Shown: positions 9,539 through 18,314 of the stretch, piece after piece
Numbering within the stretch: position 1 is the stretch's first letter
Layout of the letters: each line of letters opens with the position of its first letter
NCBI RefSeq assembly: GCF_041431415.1
Contig: NZ_CP107845.1
Span: 3,348,001-3,412,000 of the forward strand
DNA length: 64,000 nucleotides
Origin: Streptomyces sp. NBC_00513
GTDB lineage: Bacteria; Actinomycetota; Actinomycetes; Streptomycetales; Streptomycetaceae
Direction of reading: 5' to 3'
Position numbers and translations under genes: made by a program
The notes under the pieces: generated by a model
The model's input: the letters and a program-made list of their open reading frames with translations, nothing else
Databases searched by the model: none
Told to the model about the DNA's origin: nothing

Positions 9539-10381
9539 CTACTCGACGAACAGTCCGCGCGCCGCGGCCCGGGCGTCGAAGGCCTCCAGGCGCGCCTGGG
9601 CGTCCGGCAGCGCGTCCGCCATCGCCTCCAGCAGCACCCGGCCCAGCAGCATCGGCGCGCACGCCGTGTCGAAGGCCAGCCCGGTCCCGACCGGCGCCGG
9701 GATCAGCAGGTCGCTGTGGCGGGCCACCGGGGCGAACGCCGAGTCGGCGACCGTCACCACGGTCAGCCCGGCGGCACGCCCGTGTTCGAGTGCCTCCGCC
9801 ACCTCCCGCGGATGCCGGGGCAACGCGAAGCAGAGCAGCGCCGACGCCCCGGCGGTCACGGCCGCGTCGATCCGGTCGGCGAGCATGGAGCCGCCCTCGT
9901 CGAGGAGCCGTACGTCGGGGTGGACCTTGGCGGCGAAGTACGCGAACCCGCGCGCCTGCGAGGACGCGGCCCGCAGCCCGAGCACCGGCAGCGGGGTCGA
10001 TCCCGCCAGCAGCCGTCCCGCCTCCACGACCGGCGCGGGATCGGCGAGCATCGCCGACAGCCGGCGCAGGTTCTCGATCTCGCCCTGGACGGCCTGTTGG
10101 TACTCGTTGTACGCGTCCGCGCTCCCGCCCTCACCCTGCCCGACGGGCGCCACCTCGCGCAGGTGTCGGCGCAGCGCCGGGTACCCGTCGAAGCCGAGCG
10201 CCACCGCGAACCGGGTCACGGACGGCTGGCTCACTCCGGCCAGCTCCGCCAACTCCACGCTCGACAGGAACGGCACCTCCGCCGCCCCGCGCACCATGCA
10301 GTGCGCGATCCGCCGCTGCGTCGGCGTCAGCCGGTGCCCCTCGAAGAGCTTCTGCAGCCGCGCGGCCGGGCTGTCGCTCAT
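9539..10381 (-). CDS. MurR/RpiR-family transcriptional regulator with SIS domain
   Basis: This 280-residue regulator has an N-terminal winged helix-turn-helix (SSVELAELAGVSQPSVTRFAVALGFDGYPALRRHL, residues about 40-75) and a C-terminal SIS sugar-phosphate-isomerase-like domain (about 120-260). SIS domains sense phosphosugars or other small ligands. The ATG is at 10381. The upstream region holds TGAATATTCA followed by GTCA, closely matching the palindrome inside the hutU promoter. I therefore infer that it autoregulates and may control the hut operon, although most RpiR proteins regulate sugar metabolism. Confidence 0.9.
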   Translation of the reverse strand: MSDSPAARLQKLFEGHRLTPTQRRIAHCMVRGAAEVPFLSSVELAELAGVSQPSVTRFAVALGFDGYPALRRHLREVAPVGQGEGGSADAYNEYQQAVQGEIENLRRLSAMLADPAPVVEAGRLLAGSTPLPVLGLRAASSQARGFAYFAAKVHPDVRLLDEGGSMLADRIDAAVTAGASALLCFALPRHPREVAEALEHGRAAGLTVVTVADSAFAPVARHSDLLIPAPVGTGLAFDTACAPMLLGRVLLEAMADALPDAQARLEAFDARAAARGLFVE

Positions 10382-10403
10382 CCCGTCCCCTCCGTCCCCG
10401 TCC

Positions 10404-10447
10404 CGGTGAATATTCAGTCACCGAGCACTCTGCATGCGGATATGCAG
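10404..10447. promoter_or_regulatory. Palindromes upstream of the RpiR-type regulator
   Basis: Three overlapping or adjacent symmetric elements are visible: TGAATATTCA (10407-10416), CGGTGA...TCACCG (10404-10423, 8-base centre), and CTGCAT...ATGCAG (10430-10447, 6-base centre). The first shares TGAATA and TTCAGTCA with the hutU promoter operator, differing only by two inserted bases in the centre. They lie 23-66 bases upstream of the regulator ATG. Confidence 0.55.
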
Positions 10448-10526
10448 GACGGCAAGCCGCCGGCCGCTCCGCGAGACGGGGGCCAGCCCCAGTGCCGGGG
10501 CGCCCTGCGCTGCCTAGCCTGGGCGC

Positions 10527-10883
10527 ATGGAGCGCCAAGAGCTGAAGAAGGAACTCGACGCGACGCTGGACGCGCGGCGGGAGCTGGGGTCCGAGTACGA
10601 GTCCGCGCTGGTGGACTCGTTCGTCGACAAGGTGGACGTCCAACTCCGCCGGCGGCTGGCCGAGGAACGTCTGGCGGCCCGCGGCGACCGTCGTGCGGCG
10701 TCCTCGGACACCAACTTCGGGGAACGCTTCGGGTTCGCCGTCATCACGCTGGTGCTGGCGATCCCCCTCTCCGCCATCGCCGCCGTCCAGGCCGGGTTCA
10801 AGGGCCTGCTGGTGGCGTGGGCGGGCATCGTGGCGGTGAACTTCGTCCACGCGACGAAGTCCTTCCGCCCCAGGGGCGAGTGA
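10527..10883 (+). CDS. Small membrane protein of unknown function
   Basis: This 118-residue protein has a charged N-terminal helix (MERQELKKELDATLDARRELGSEYESALVDSFVDKVD) and two hydrophobic segments near residues 73-90 and 93-108 separated by a short turn. It ends in a basic tail. The N-terminal half resembles the short charged part of small Streptomyces integral membrane proteins, and no enzymatic motif is visible. It stands alone between the RpiR gene and a long non-coding stretch. Function unknown. Confidence 0.75.
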   Translation: MERQELKKELDATLDARRELGSEYESALVDSFVDKVDVQLRRRLAEERLAARGDRRAASSDTNFGERFGFAVITLVLAIPLSAIAAVQAGFKGLLVAWAGIVAVNFVHATKSFRPRGE

Positions 10884-11314
10884 GCGGGCTCCGGAGGCGA
10901 ACCGAGCCCCGGCACCCCGGCGAGTGAGCCGAAGGGGCGCGCCCGGGGAACGGGCTCCTCGCGCGGAAGACCGCGAGGAACGAGCGGTATGAGCACGTGG
11001 AGCCTGTGAGTCGGGCTGCAGGCGCCCCGGAGGCGAACCGAGCCCTCAAAAAATGGGTAAGCGCGGGGACCGCCGCACCCCGGTTGCCCGGGGGCGGGAC
11101 GACGGCGGTCCCCGCGATGGACACGGGCCGGGTCAGGGCCGTCCGCATCCATGGCGTCGTCACGGTCCGGGAGCCGCTCCGGAGCCACGCCGACACCAGT
11201 CGGTGGGCCGGCGAGGAGCGTTTCGCGTTCTCGCCGACAACCACCACTGTGCCGGGGCCGTGTTAAGCCGGTGCTGCCGTCACGTGTCGGGCCCGTACCG
11301 TTTGCGCGTCGGGC
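10884..11314. other. Non-coding stretch with a 19-bp direct repeat
   Basis: No credible gene is seen. A 19-base sequence beginning CCGGAGGCGAACC occurs at 10891-10909 and again, identically, at 11027-11045. Between them is a small hairpin (CCTCGCG...CGCGAGG near 10967). The right part holds the terminator of the cbs gene. Confidence 0.5.
11047..11115 (-). terminator. Rho-independent-like terminator of cbs
   Basis: Perfect 13-bp arms GCGGGGACCGCCG (11063-11075) and CGGCGGTCCCCGC (11103-11115) are followed, on the minus strand, by a T run (complement of the A tract at 11048-11053). It lies 200 bases downstream of the cbs stop. Confidence 0.6.
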
Positions 11315-12700
11315 TTACTTCGCGCCCTTGGCGAGGAACGCCAGCAGGTCCTGGCGGCTCACGACGCCGGTGGGCTTGCCTTCGACCAGCACGATCGCCG
11401 CGTCGGCCTCGCCGAGGACGGCCATCAGTTCGGAGACGGGTTCGCCGGATCCGACCTGCGGCAGGGGTGCGCTCATGTGCTTCTCCAGCGGGTCCCCGAG
11501 GGAGGCCCGCTGGGCGAACAGCGCCGCCAGGAGTTCCTTCTCGACGACGGAGCCGATGACCTCGGCGGCCATGACGTCGGGGTGACCGGCGCCCGGCTTG
11601 ACGATCGGCATCTGCGAGACGCCGTATTCGCGCAGGACCTCGATGGCCTCGCCGACGGTCTCCTCGGGGTGCATGTGGACGAGGGAGGGAATGCCGCCCT
11701 CCTTGTCCTTGAGGACCTCGCCGATGCGGGCGGAGGGGCCCGCTTCCTCCAGGAAGCCGTGTCCGGCCATCCACTCGTCGCTGAAGATCTTGCTGAGGTA
11801 GCCGCGGCCGCTGTCGGGCAGCAGGACGACGACGACGTCGTCCGGGCCGAGGCCTTCGGCGGCGCGGAGCGCGGCGACGACGGCCATGCCGCAGGAGCCG
11901 CCGACGAGGAGGCCCTCTTCCTTGGCGAGGCGGCGGGTCATCTGGAAGGAGTCCTTGTCGGACACCGCGATGATCTCGTCGGTCACGTTCGGGTCGTAGG
12001 CGGTCGGCCAGAAGTCCTCGCCGACGCCTTCGACGAGGTAGGGGCGGCCGGATCCGCCGGAGTAGACCGAGCCCTCGGGGTCGGCGCCGATGACCTTGAC
12101 CTGGCCGCCGCTGACCTCCTTGAGGTAGTTGCCGGTGCCGGAGATGGTGCCGCCGGTGCCGACGCCCGCGACGAAGTGGGTGATCTTCCCGTCGGTCTGG
12201 TCCCACAGCTCGGGGCCGGTGGTCTCGTAGTGCGAACGGGGGTTGTTCGGGTTGCTGTACTGGTCGGGCTTCCAGGCGCCGGGCTCGCGCGCGAGGCGGT
12301 CGGACACGTTGTAGTAGGAGTCCGGGTGCTCGGGGTCGACGGCGGTCGGGCAGACCACGACCTCCGCGCCGTACGCGCGCATCACATTGATCTTGTCCAT
12401 GGACACCTTGTCAGGGCAGACGAAGATGCACTTGTAGCCCTTCTGCTGGGCCACGATGGCGAGTCCTACACCGGTGTTGCCACTGGTCGGCTCCACGATG
12501 GTGCCACCGGGCTTGAGGGCACCGCTCTGCTCGGCGGCCTCGATCATCCGGACGGCGATGCGGTCCTTGACCGATCCGCCGGGGTTGAAGTACTCGACCT
12601 TGGCCAGGACGGTCGCCTGAAGCCCTTCGGTCACGCGGTTGAGCTTCACCAGCGGGGTGTTGCCGACGAGGCTGATCATCGAGTCGTGGAATTGCACCAT
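11315..12700 (-). CDS. cbs: Cystathionine beta-synthase
   Basis: The 461-residue PLP enzyme condenses serine and homocysteine to cystathionine (reverse transsulfuration). The PLP Lys is K45 in PGGSVKDRIAVRM. The substrate loop is PTSGNTGVGLAI and the phosphate loop is GVGTGGTISGTGNY. Two CBS domains fill about residues 335-461 (MHPEETVGEAIEVLREYGVSQMPIV and EPVSELMAVLGEADAAIVLVEG). Length and architecture match mycobacterial and Streptomyces Cbs. The ATG at 12700 follows GGAG; the longer open frame upstream has no support. It is divergent from the SGNH hydrolase gene. Confidence 0.94.
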   Translation of the reverse strand: MVQFHDSMISLVGNTPLVKLNRVTEGLQATVLAKVEYFNPGGSVKDRIAVRMIEAAEQSGALKPGGTIVEPTSGNTGVGLAIVAQQKGYKCIFVCPDKVSMDKINVMRAYGAEVVVCPTAVDPEHPDSYYNVSDRLAREPGAWKPDQYSNPNNPRSHYETTGPELWDQTDGKITHFVAGVGTGGTISGTGNYLKEVSGGQVKVIGADPEGSVYSGGSGRPYLVEGVGEDFWPTAYDPNVTDEIIAVSDKDSFQMTRRLAKEEGLLVGGSCGMAVVAALRAAEGLGPDDVVVVLLPDSGRGYLSKIFSDEWMAGHGFLEEAGPSARIGEVLKDKEGGIPSLVHMHPEETVGEAIEVLREYGVSQMPIVKPGAGHPDVMAAEVIGSVVEKELLAALFAQRASLGDPLEKHMSAPLPQVGSGEPVSELMAVLGEADAAIVLVEGKPTGVVSRQDLLAFLAKGAK

Positions 12701-12831
12701 GTTCTCCAAGGAGGGGACTCCACGGGTTCTCCGGGAGGTCCGGCCAGAGTATGCGGAAAGGGATTGACCGACCGGCACTACGGGGCAGGAAGGTCTTCGA
12801 GGCCAGGCACGGAAGCGAGGTGGCTTGAAGG

Positions 12832-13884
12832 GTGTCCAGGGCGAGGACGGCCCGCCGGATCGCGGCGGGCGCGGCGTACGGCGGGGGCGGGCTCGGGCTC
12901 GTCGGGGCCGCCGCGGTGGGTTTGGTGCTGGCGGAGGTGCAGTTCGCGAAGCGGACCGTGGGCACCGGTCTGCCGGATCCGCCGCGTGCGGACGGCCTGT
13001 ACGGGAGCGAGTTCGGCGGGCCCGAGCTGAGCCCGGGGCCGCTGCGGATGGGCATGTTGGGCGACTCCACGGCGGCCGGGCTGGGGGTGCGGCGGGCCCG
13101 CCAGACCCCGGGCGCCCTGCTGGCGTCGGGGCTGGCGGCGGTGGCGGAGCGGCCGGTGGAGCTGCGCAACGTGGCCCTGTCGGGGGCGATGTCGGACGAC
13201 CTCGACCGGCAGGTGGGCCTCCTCCTCGACGGCGTGGAGGCGGGCGCGCCCGCCCCGGACGTCTGCGTGATCATGATCGGTGCGAACGACGTGACGCGCC
13301 GGATGCCGCCCACCCAGTCGGTCCGGCTGCTCACCGCGGCCGTCCGTCGGCTGCGGCTGGCGGGGGCCGAGGTCGTCGTGGGCACCTGCCCCGACCTGGG
13401 CACGATCGAGCCCGTCTACCAGCCGCTGCGCATGCTGGCCCGGAGGGTCTCGCGCCAGTTGGCCGCCGCGCAGACGATCGGCGTCCTCGCCCTGGGCGCC
13501 CGTACGGTCTCCATGGGGGACCTGCTGGGCCCCGAGTTCGCGGCGAACCCGCGTGAGATGTTCGGCCCGGATTCCTACCACCCGTCGGCGGAGGGGTACG
13601 CGACCGCCGCGATGGCCGTCCTGCCGACGCTGTGCGCGGCGCTGGGGCTGTGGCCGGAGTCCGACCGCCTCGACGTCTCGCGCGACGAGGACATGCTGCC
13701 GGTGGCGAAGGCGGCGTCCGCGGCGGCGGGCGAGGCCGGTACGGAGGTCACGGCGGCCCGGGGCCCGTGGGCCCTGCTCAAGCACCGGCGCCGGCGGCGG
13801 GTGCCGACCGATCCGGACATCGGCCAGCCCCCGGGCGAGGGAGAGACGCCGGCGGGTCTCTCCGGCAGTCGGACGGGCGCGTAG
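12832..13884 (+). CDS. SGNH/GDSL-type hydrolase with N-terminal membrane anchor
   Basis: This 350-residue esterase or lipase-like enzyme is probably displayed outside the membrane. A basic N-terminus (SRARTARRIAAG) is followed by a hydrophobic anchor at about residues 12-35. The catalytic domain has block I GDSTAAG (Ser79), the block III GAND (IMIGANDVTRR) and the block V DSYHPS (catalytic Asp/His). The last 80 residues are low complexity and basic. The GTG start at 12832 lies 131 bases from the divergent cbs start. The substrate, a lipid or sugar ester, is unknown. Confidence 0.87.
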   Translation: MSRARTARRIAAGAAYGGGGLGLVGAAAVGLVLAEVQFAKRTVGTGLPDPPRADGLYGSEFGGPELSPGPLRMGMLGDSTAAGLGVRRARQTPGALLASGLAAVAERPVELRNVALSGAMSDDLDRQVGLLLDGVEAGAPAPDVCVIMIGANDVTRRMPPTQSVRLLTAAVRRLRLAGAEVVVGTCPDLGTIEPVYQPLRMLARRVSRQLAAAQTIGVLALGARTVSMGDLLGPEFAANPREMFGPDSYHPSAEGYATAAMAVLPTLCAALGLWPESDRLDVSRDEDMLPVAKAASAAAGEAGTEVTAARGPWALLKHRRRRRVPTDPDIGQPPGEGETPAGLSGSRTGA

Positions 13885-13905
13885 GCCGCCCTTCTCAGGA
13901 TCTTG

Positions 13906-13934
13906 CCGGGCCCCCGATCGGCCCGGGGGTCCGG
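13906..13934 (+). terminator. Likely terminator after the SGNH hydrolase gene
   Basis: CCGGGCCCCC (13906-13915) can pair with GGGGGTCCGG (13925-13934) with one G-U pair, 22 bases after the stop codon. There is no T run, as is usual in Streptomyces. Confidence 0.45.
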
Positions 13935-14082
13935 GTGCACGGCGTCCGGATCCGGCTCGCGGGACCCGCCGTGAGCGCAGTGCGGCCCTCATCACATGCC
14001 GAGGCCGGTGACCTCGACCGTACGGGCCGGTAACTTCACATGCGGTCCGACTTGAGCCGCAACGCACCCCCTTGGAGCCCCG

Positions 14083-15303
14083 ATGCCCGAAGCCGTCATC
14101 GTTTCCACCGCCCGCTCGCCCATCGGGCGCGCCTTCAAGGGGTCCCTCAAGGACGTCCGCCCGGACGACCTGACCGCCACGGTGATCCAGGCCGCGCTCG
14201 CCAAGGTCCCGGGGCTGGACCCGCGCGAGATCGACGACCTGATGCTCGGCTGTGGCCTCCCGGGCGGCGAGCAGGGCCACAACCTGGGTCGCATCGTGGC
14301 CGTGCAGATGGGCATGGACTACCTGCCCGGCACGACGATCACCCGCTACTGCGCCTCCTCGCTGCAGACCTCCCGCATGGCCCTGCACGCCATCAAGGCG
14401 GGCGAGGGTGACGTGTTCATCTCGGCGGGCGTCGAGATGGTCTCCCGGTCCGTGAAGGGCTCCTCGGACGGTCTGCCGGACACGCACAACCCGTTCTTCT
14501 CGGACGCCGAGGGCCGTACCGCGGCCGTCGCGCAGAGCGAGGGCGCGTCCTGGCACGACCCGCGCGAGGACGGTCTGGTCCCGGACGCGTACATCGCGAT
14601 GGGTCAGACCGCCGAGAACCTGGCCCGTGCCAAGGGCGTGACCCGCGCGGACATGGACGAGTTCGGCGTCCGTTCGCAGAACCTGGCCGAGGAAGCCGTC
14701 AAGAACGGCTTCTGGGCGCGCGAGATCACCCCGGTCACCACCCCGGACGGCACGGTCGTCTCCACCGACGACGGGCCGCGCGCGGGGGTCACCCTGGAGG
14801 GTGTCCAGGGTCTGAAGCCCGTCTTCCGCCCGGACGGCCTGGTCACGGCCGCCAACTGCTGTCCGCTGAACGACGGCGCCGCGGCGCTGGTGATCATGAG
14901 CGACACGAAGGCGCGCGAGCTGGGCCTGACCCCGCTGGCCCGCATCGTCTCCACCGGTGTCACCGGCCTCTCCCCCGAGATCATGGGCCTGGGGCCGGTC
15001 GAGGCGTCGAAGCAGGCCCTGAAGCGGGCCGGCCTGACGGTGGACGACATCGACCTGTTCGAGATCAACGAGGCCTTCGCGGCCCAGGTCATCCCCTCCT
15101 ACCGGGACCTGGAGATCCCGCTGGAGAAGCTGAACGTCAACGGCGGAGCCATCGCCGTCGGTCACCCGTTCGGGATGACCGGTGCCCGCATCACCGGCAC
15201 CCTGATCAACAGCCTGCAGTTCCACGACAAGCAGTTCGGTCTGGAGACGATGTGCGTGGGCGGCGGCCAGGGCATGGCCATGGTGATCGAGCGGCTGAGC
15301 TGA
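14083..15303 (+). CDS. Acetyl-CoA acetyltransferase (thiolase)
   Basis: This 406-residue thiolase carries out reversible Claisen condensation or thiolysis of acyl-CoA. The acyl-carrying Cys is C90 in TITRYCASSLQTS. The C-terminal active-site elements are EINEAFAAQ, NVNGGAIAVGHPFGMTGAR (catalytic His) and CVGGGQGMAMV (second Cys). The start PEAVIVSTARSPIGRA is canonical and the ATG is at 14083. It stands alone, so a specific pathway (fatty-acid degradation or acetoacetyl-CoA supply) cannot be chosen from context. Confidence 0.92.
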   Translation: MPEAVIVSTARSPIGRAFKGSLKDVRPDDLTATVIQAALAKVPGLDPREIDDLMLGCGLPGGEQGHNLGRIVAVQMGMDYLPGTTITRYCASSLQTSRMALHAIKAGEGDVFISAGVEMVSRSVKGSSDGLPDTHNPFFSDAEGRTAAVAQSEGASWHDPREDGLVPDAYIAMGQTAENLARAKGVTRADMDEFGVRSQNLAEEAVKNGFWAREITPVTTPDGTVVSTDDGPRAGVTLEGVQGLKPVFRPDGLVTAANCCPLNDGAAALVIMSDTKARELGLTPLARIVSTGVTGLSPEIMGLGPVEASKQALKRAGLTVDDIDLFEINEAFAAQVIPSYRDLEIPLEKLNVNGGAIAVGHPFGMTGARITGTLINSLQFHDKQFGLETMCVGGGQGMAMVIERLS

Positions 15304-15339
15304 GCCGGAGCGGCTGAGCCGAGCCGGAGCGGCTGAGCC
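15302..15339. repeat. 19-bp tandem duplication overlapping the thiolase stop codon
   Basis: GAGCCGGAGCGGCTGAGCC occurs twice head to tail (15302-15320, 15321-15339). The first copy begins inside the TGA stop codon. The segment GAGCGGCTGAGC inside the last thiolase codons is a related partial copy, so the duplication probably arose by slippage from the gene end. Confidence 0.7.
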
Positions 15340-15801
15340 GGGCGGGCCGGGCGCGCCTGCCGCTGAAGCAGGGGGTCCCCTCGTCACGAGGGGGCCCTTC
15401 GCTCCGTCCGGATCGTCGAGGCGCGGGTCGGGGGCGAAAAGTGGTCGGGCCGTGCGGTAGTGGGCTCGGGACGCTGTGCGACGGCGCCGGAGGCTCTCCA
15501 TGCGGGCCGGCGCATACCTGATCAAGCTCGGCGCCCAGGCGCCGTAAGGATTTCGGCCGGATGCCGCCCGCCGTACTGACGCCGAATCTAATCCCGTCGC
15601 GGCCGAGCTGTGACCGAATCTCCCCCAGGATGTGACCTTTGTCCCGGGGGTTTGGCATTTGTGCAGGTCAGACCGCACCCGCTACAGGCCCCAAGGCCGA
15701 AAGACCTGTCCAATTCATGACGTAATGCACTGCCTGCCATTCCCAGCAGAGGTCAAGCTGATGTAGGAAGTCGGGGGATCGAATCAACCGGGAGTTAGTC
15801 A
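15304..15801. other. Non-coding stretch between thiolase gene and next gene
   Basis: No credible gene is seen. The left end carries the 19-bp duplication and a hairpin CCCCTCG-TCA-CGAGGGG (15377-15393) that is the likely thiolase terminator. The right half (15590-15800) is noticeably AT-richer and probably holds the promoter of the next gene, but I cannot fix the boxes. Confidence 0.5.
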
Positions 15802-16617
15802 GTGAGCGCCATGTCTCTTGCCCTGCTGCTGACCACGGCCGCTGCCACGGCCGTGGGCGCCGCTGCGCTGCACGCCGTACACGGACTGCGAAAGCAGGTC
15901 ACGGCCCTGCGCGGTGAGCTCGTCGTGTCGTCGCACCCGCGCGGTGCGACCGTCCCGCACGCCCGCAGCGCCGTCGAGTCCCCCGCGGCGGAGATACGAG
16001 CCGCCGTGGCCGAAGCCCTCGCCGAGGAGCGCGAGCGCGAGCTGGCCGAGGCGCGGGCCTTCTGGGCCGCGCAGGAGGCCCGTGACGCCGCCGACGCCCC
16101 CTCGCTGCTCGGCGGTCTGCCGGGGCTCGGCGAGGAGAACCCGGTCTTCCTGCCCCGGCAGGCGGACATGGTGGGCCTGGAGCCGCTCCTGGGCGACGAG
16201 ATCCTCGACGAGTACCCGGAGGACTCCCCGGAGCTGGCGGCGGCCCGTAGGCGCCACCCCTCGCACCCCGATTTCGTGCCCGTGCAGGCCTCCCACCCGG
16301 GAGCGGACCACGAGCGCACGGTGAACCGCCTGGAGGAGCTCGCGGAGGCCCGTACGGCCCTCGCGGACGTCCGTCCGGGCCCGCTGGGCACCCTGGACGT
16401 GTACGTCTTCACGGACGGCACCACGCTCTGCATGACCCCGGGGCACCGGGAGACCGCCGAGCGCCTCTCCGAGGCCCTGCGTTCGGGCACCGCGCCGGTG
16501 CTGCTGGGCGGCTCGGGGATCTCCGGCGCCTACGCGCTGACGTTCTCCTGCGGTGACTCCGAGGACCCCGACAACAACGTCTACATCCTCGCGGACCGCG
16601 TCATCGCATCGCTCTGA
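15802..16617 (+). CDS. Conserved hypothetical protein with N-terminal membrane segment
   Basis: This 271-residue protein has one hydrophobic helix at about residues 3-26 (SLALLLTTAAATAVGAAALHAV). An acidic, helical, probably coiled region (AEIRAAVAEALAEERERELAEARAFW) follows, and then a compact C-terminal domain (LGTLDVYVFTDGTTLCMTPGHRETAERL...SGAYALTFSCGD). No enzymatic motif is recognised. The GTG at 15802 and an in-frame ATG at 15811 are alternative starts. Its 3' end overlaps the next, convergent gene by 17 bases. Confidence 0.75.
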   Translation: MSAMSLALLLTTAAATAVGAAALHAVHGLRKQVTALRGELVVSSHPRGATVPHARSAVESPAAEIRAAVAEALAEERERELAEARAFWAAQEARDAADAPSLLGGLPGLGEENPVFLPRQADMVGLEPLLGDEILDEYPEDSPELAAARRRHPSHPDFVPVQASHPGADHERTVNRLEELAEARTALADVRPGPLGTLDVYVFTDGTTLCMTPGHRETAERLSEALRSGTAPVLLGGSGISGAYALTFSCGDSEDPDNNVYILADRVIASL

Positions 16618-16984
16618 TCTCCGCCTGCTCCACCAGTCGCACGGCCTCGTCCAGCATCGCGGACGGGGCCTTCGCGTCGTCGGGGGCGGGTGCGGCGGCG
16701 GTGGCGCGCAGCGCCTCCGCGAGGTCCAGTCCGGCGACCGCCACCTGGTCCCCGACGACGAAGATGCCCGCGTCCGGCACGACACGCGCCGGAGCCGCCC
16801 CCGGGGCCGCCCCCGCTTCCGCGGCGCTTGCGGCGGACTCCAGCCGCTGGGCCCGTACGGCCAACTCGCGGGCCAGTTCCAGCGCCTCGGCGGCGGCGCC
16901 GCGCTGGAGTCGGCTCTGCGGTGTGGCCCGCAGCCGGTCGGCGAAACGTTCGACCACGAGGGTCAGGGGCGAGGTATCGAGCAC
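16601..16984 (-). CDS. Small helical protein of unknown function
   Basis: This is a 127-residue predicted cytosolic protein (LDTSPLTLVVERFADRLRATPQSRLQRGAAAEALELARELAVRAQRLE...), Ala- and Leu-rich and mostly helical. The GTG at 16984 is chosen because the reading upstream loses protein-like composition and overlaps the next promoter region. It converges on the preceding gene with a 17-base overlap. No family is recognised. Confidence 0.6.
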   Translation of the reverse strand: MLDTSPLTLVVERFADRLRATPQSRLQRGAAAEALELARELAVRAQRLESAASAAEAGAAPGAAPARVVPDAGIFVVGDQVAVAGLDLAEALRATAAAPAPDDAKAPSAMLDEAVRLVEQAEIRAMR

Positions 16985-17082
16985 CCGGCCGACCTTACGC
17001 GGCGCCCGGGCACCATTGCCAACGAGCGAACGCTGAGGCACGGTGTCGTGAAGAGAACACGGCGATACCTCCGGAGGCGCCC

Positions 17083-17313
17083 ATGTCCGTAGAGTTCTCC
17101 GAGCAGACACACCGCAACATGATCGACAGAATTCCCTTGACCACCGGTCGTGAACTCTCCGACTGGCTCCGCACCGTGGACGACGGCCCCTCCCTCGTCC
17201 GGTTCGAGGAGAAGGTCAGCTGGCTGCGCGGCGCGCACGAACTGTCGTACGGCCAGGCCAAGGCGATCATCCACGAGTACGACCTGCGCAGGGCCGCCCG
17301 CAGACTGGGCTGA
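17083..17313 (+). CDS. DUF4287-like small protein
   Basis: This is a 76-residue protein with ATG at 17083 after CCGGAGG. The pattern (TGRELSDWLRTVDD...FEEKVSWLRGAHELSYGQAKAIIHEYDLRRAARRLG) resembles the short DUF4287 family, in which a W-L helix and a G-x-A-x-A-I-x-H-E helix recur. Function is unknown. It is followed by a strong hairpin terminator. Confidence 0.75.
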   Translation: MSVEFSEQTHRNMIDRIPLTTGRELSDWLRTVDDGPSLVRFEEKVSWLRGAHELSYGQAKAIIHEYDLRRAARRLG

Positions 17314-17379
17314 ACCCCCGTCACCGCCCCTGCCCCCGTCCCGAGTCCCCGACCGACTCCGCATCCCCCACGAGACACG

Positions 17380-17416
17380 GGAAGGCCCCGCGAGCATCGT
17401 GCTCGCGGGGCCTTCC
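17380..17416. terminator. Bidirectional terminator, perfect 16-bp stem
   Basis: GGAAGGCCCCGCGAGC (17380-17395) pairs perfectly with GCTCGCGGGGCCTTCC (17401-17416) around a 5-base loop. It sits between the convergent DUF4287-like and Bax-inhibitor-1 genes and can serve both. Confidence 0.85.
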
Positions 17417-17459
17417 TGATGCCGTGTGGGCGTCCGCCCGGGGCCTGGGACCGGTACGA

Positions 17460-18314
17460 CTAGTCGTCGCCGGAGAGGATCGAGAAGAGCCGCAGCATCT
17501 CCAGGTAGATCCAGACCAGGGTCGTGGTGAGGCCGAAGGCCGCCAGCCACGCCTCCTCGCGCGGGGCGCCGTACGTCACGCCGTCCTCGACCTGCTTGAA
17601 GTCGAGGGCGAGGAAGCAGGCGCCGAGGATGATGCCGATGACGCCGAACAGGATGCCGAGGCCGCCGCTGCGGAAGCCCAGACCGTTGCCGCCCGCGAAG
17701 ATCGAGAAGAGCAGGTTGACGACCATGAGCAGCATGAAGCCCATGGCGGCCGCCATCACGAAGCCGTAGAAACGGCGGGTGACGCGGATCCAGCGCATCT
17801 TGTACGCGAACAGCACGCCGGCGAAGACGCAGAGCGTGCCGAGCACGGCCTGGATGACCACGCCGGAGCTGATGTAGGTGCTCACCGCGGCGCTGATGAC
17901 GCCGAGGAAGACACCCTCGAAAGCCGCGTAGGCGAGGATGATCGCCGGCGAGGCCTTGCGCTTGAAGGACTGGACGAGCGCCAGACCGAACGCGATGAGC
18001 ATCGCGACGATGGCGATGCCGTACGACTTGTTCAGGTTGGCCGCGTCGACCGGCAGGGCGAGCCAGGCGATGGTCGCGGTGAGCGTGAGCACGCCGAGCG
18101 TCATGGCCGTACGGCTCACGACGTCGTCGATGGTCATCGCACCGGCGCGCACCGGTGCCTGCGGCATCCCCGTGGCGGGGTCCGTGGCGTAAGGGTTCGT
18201 CGCGTACGGGTTGGTCGCGGTCCCGGCCTGCGCCTGCTGCGCGTCGAAACCCGCGTAGCCGCCGTTGTCGCGGCTGAACCCCCGTCGCGAGAAGACCGGG
18301 TTACTGCTCCTCAT
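17460..18314 (-). CDS. Bax inhibitor-1/YccA family membrane protein
   Basis: The 284-residue protein has a polar Asn/Tyr/Ala-rich N-terminal tail of about 60 residues (repeated TNPYA), then seven hydrophobic helices. The family pattern is visible in SYGIAIVAMLIAFGLALVQSF, ILAYAAFEGVFLGVISAA and the C-terminal FLALDFKQVEDGV. BI-1/TMBIM proteins are cation (Ca/H) leak channels. The physiological role in actinomycetes is not established. Start ATG at 18314 after GGAG. Confidence 0.9.
   Translation of the reverse strand: MRSSNPVFSRRGFSRDNGGYAGFDAQQAQAGTATNPYATNPYATDPATGMPQAPVRAGAMTIDDVVSRTAMTLGVLTLTATIAWLALPVDAANLNKSYGIAIVAMLIAFGLALVQSFKRKASPAIILAYAAFEGVFLGVISAAVSTYISSGVVIQAVLGTLCVFAGVLFAYKMRWIRVTRRFYGFVMAAAMGFMLLMVVNLLFSIFAGGNGLGFRSGGLGILFGVIGIILGACFLALDFKQVEDGVTYGAPREEAWLAAFGLTTTLVWIYLEMLRLFSILSGDD

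Noticed and set aside
10997..11266. Possible 89-codon gene in the gap before cbs
   Set aside because: It runs through the cbs terminator hairpin, has no ribosome site and no recognisable composition.
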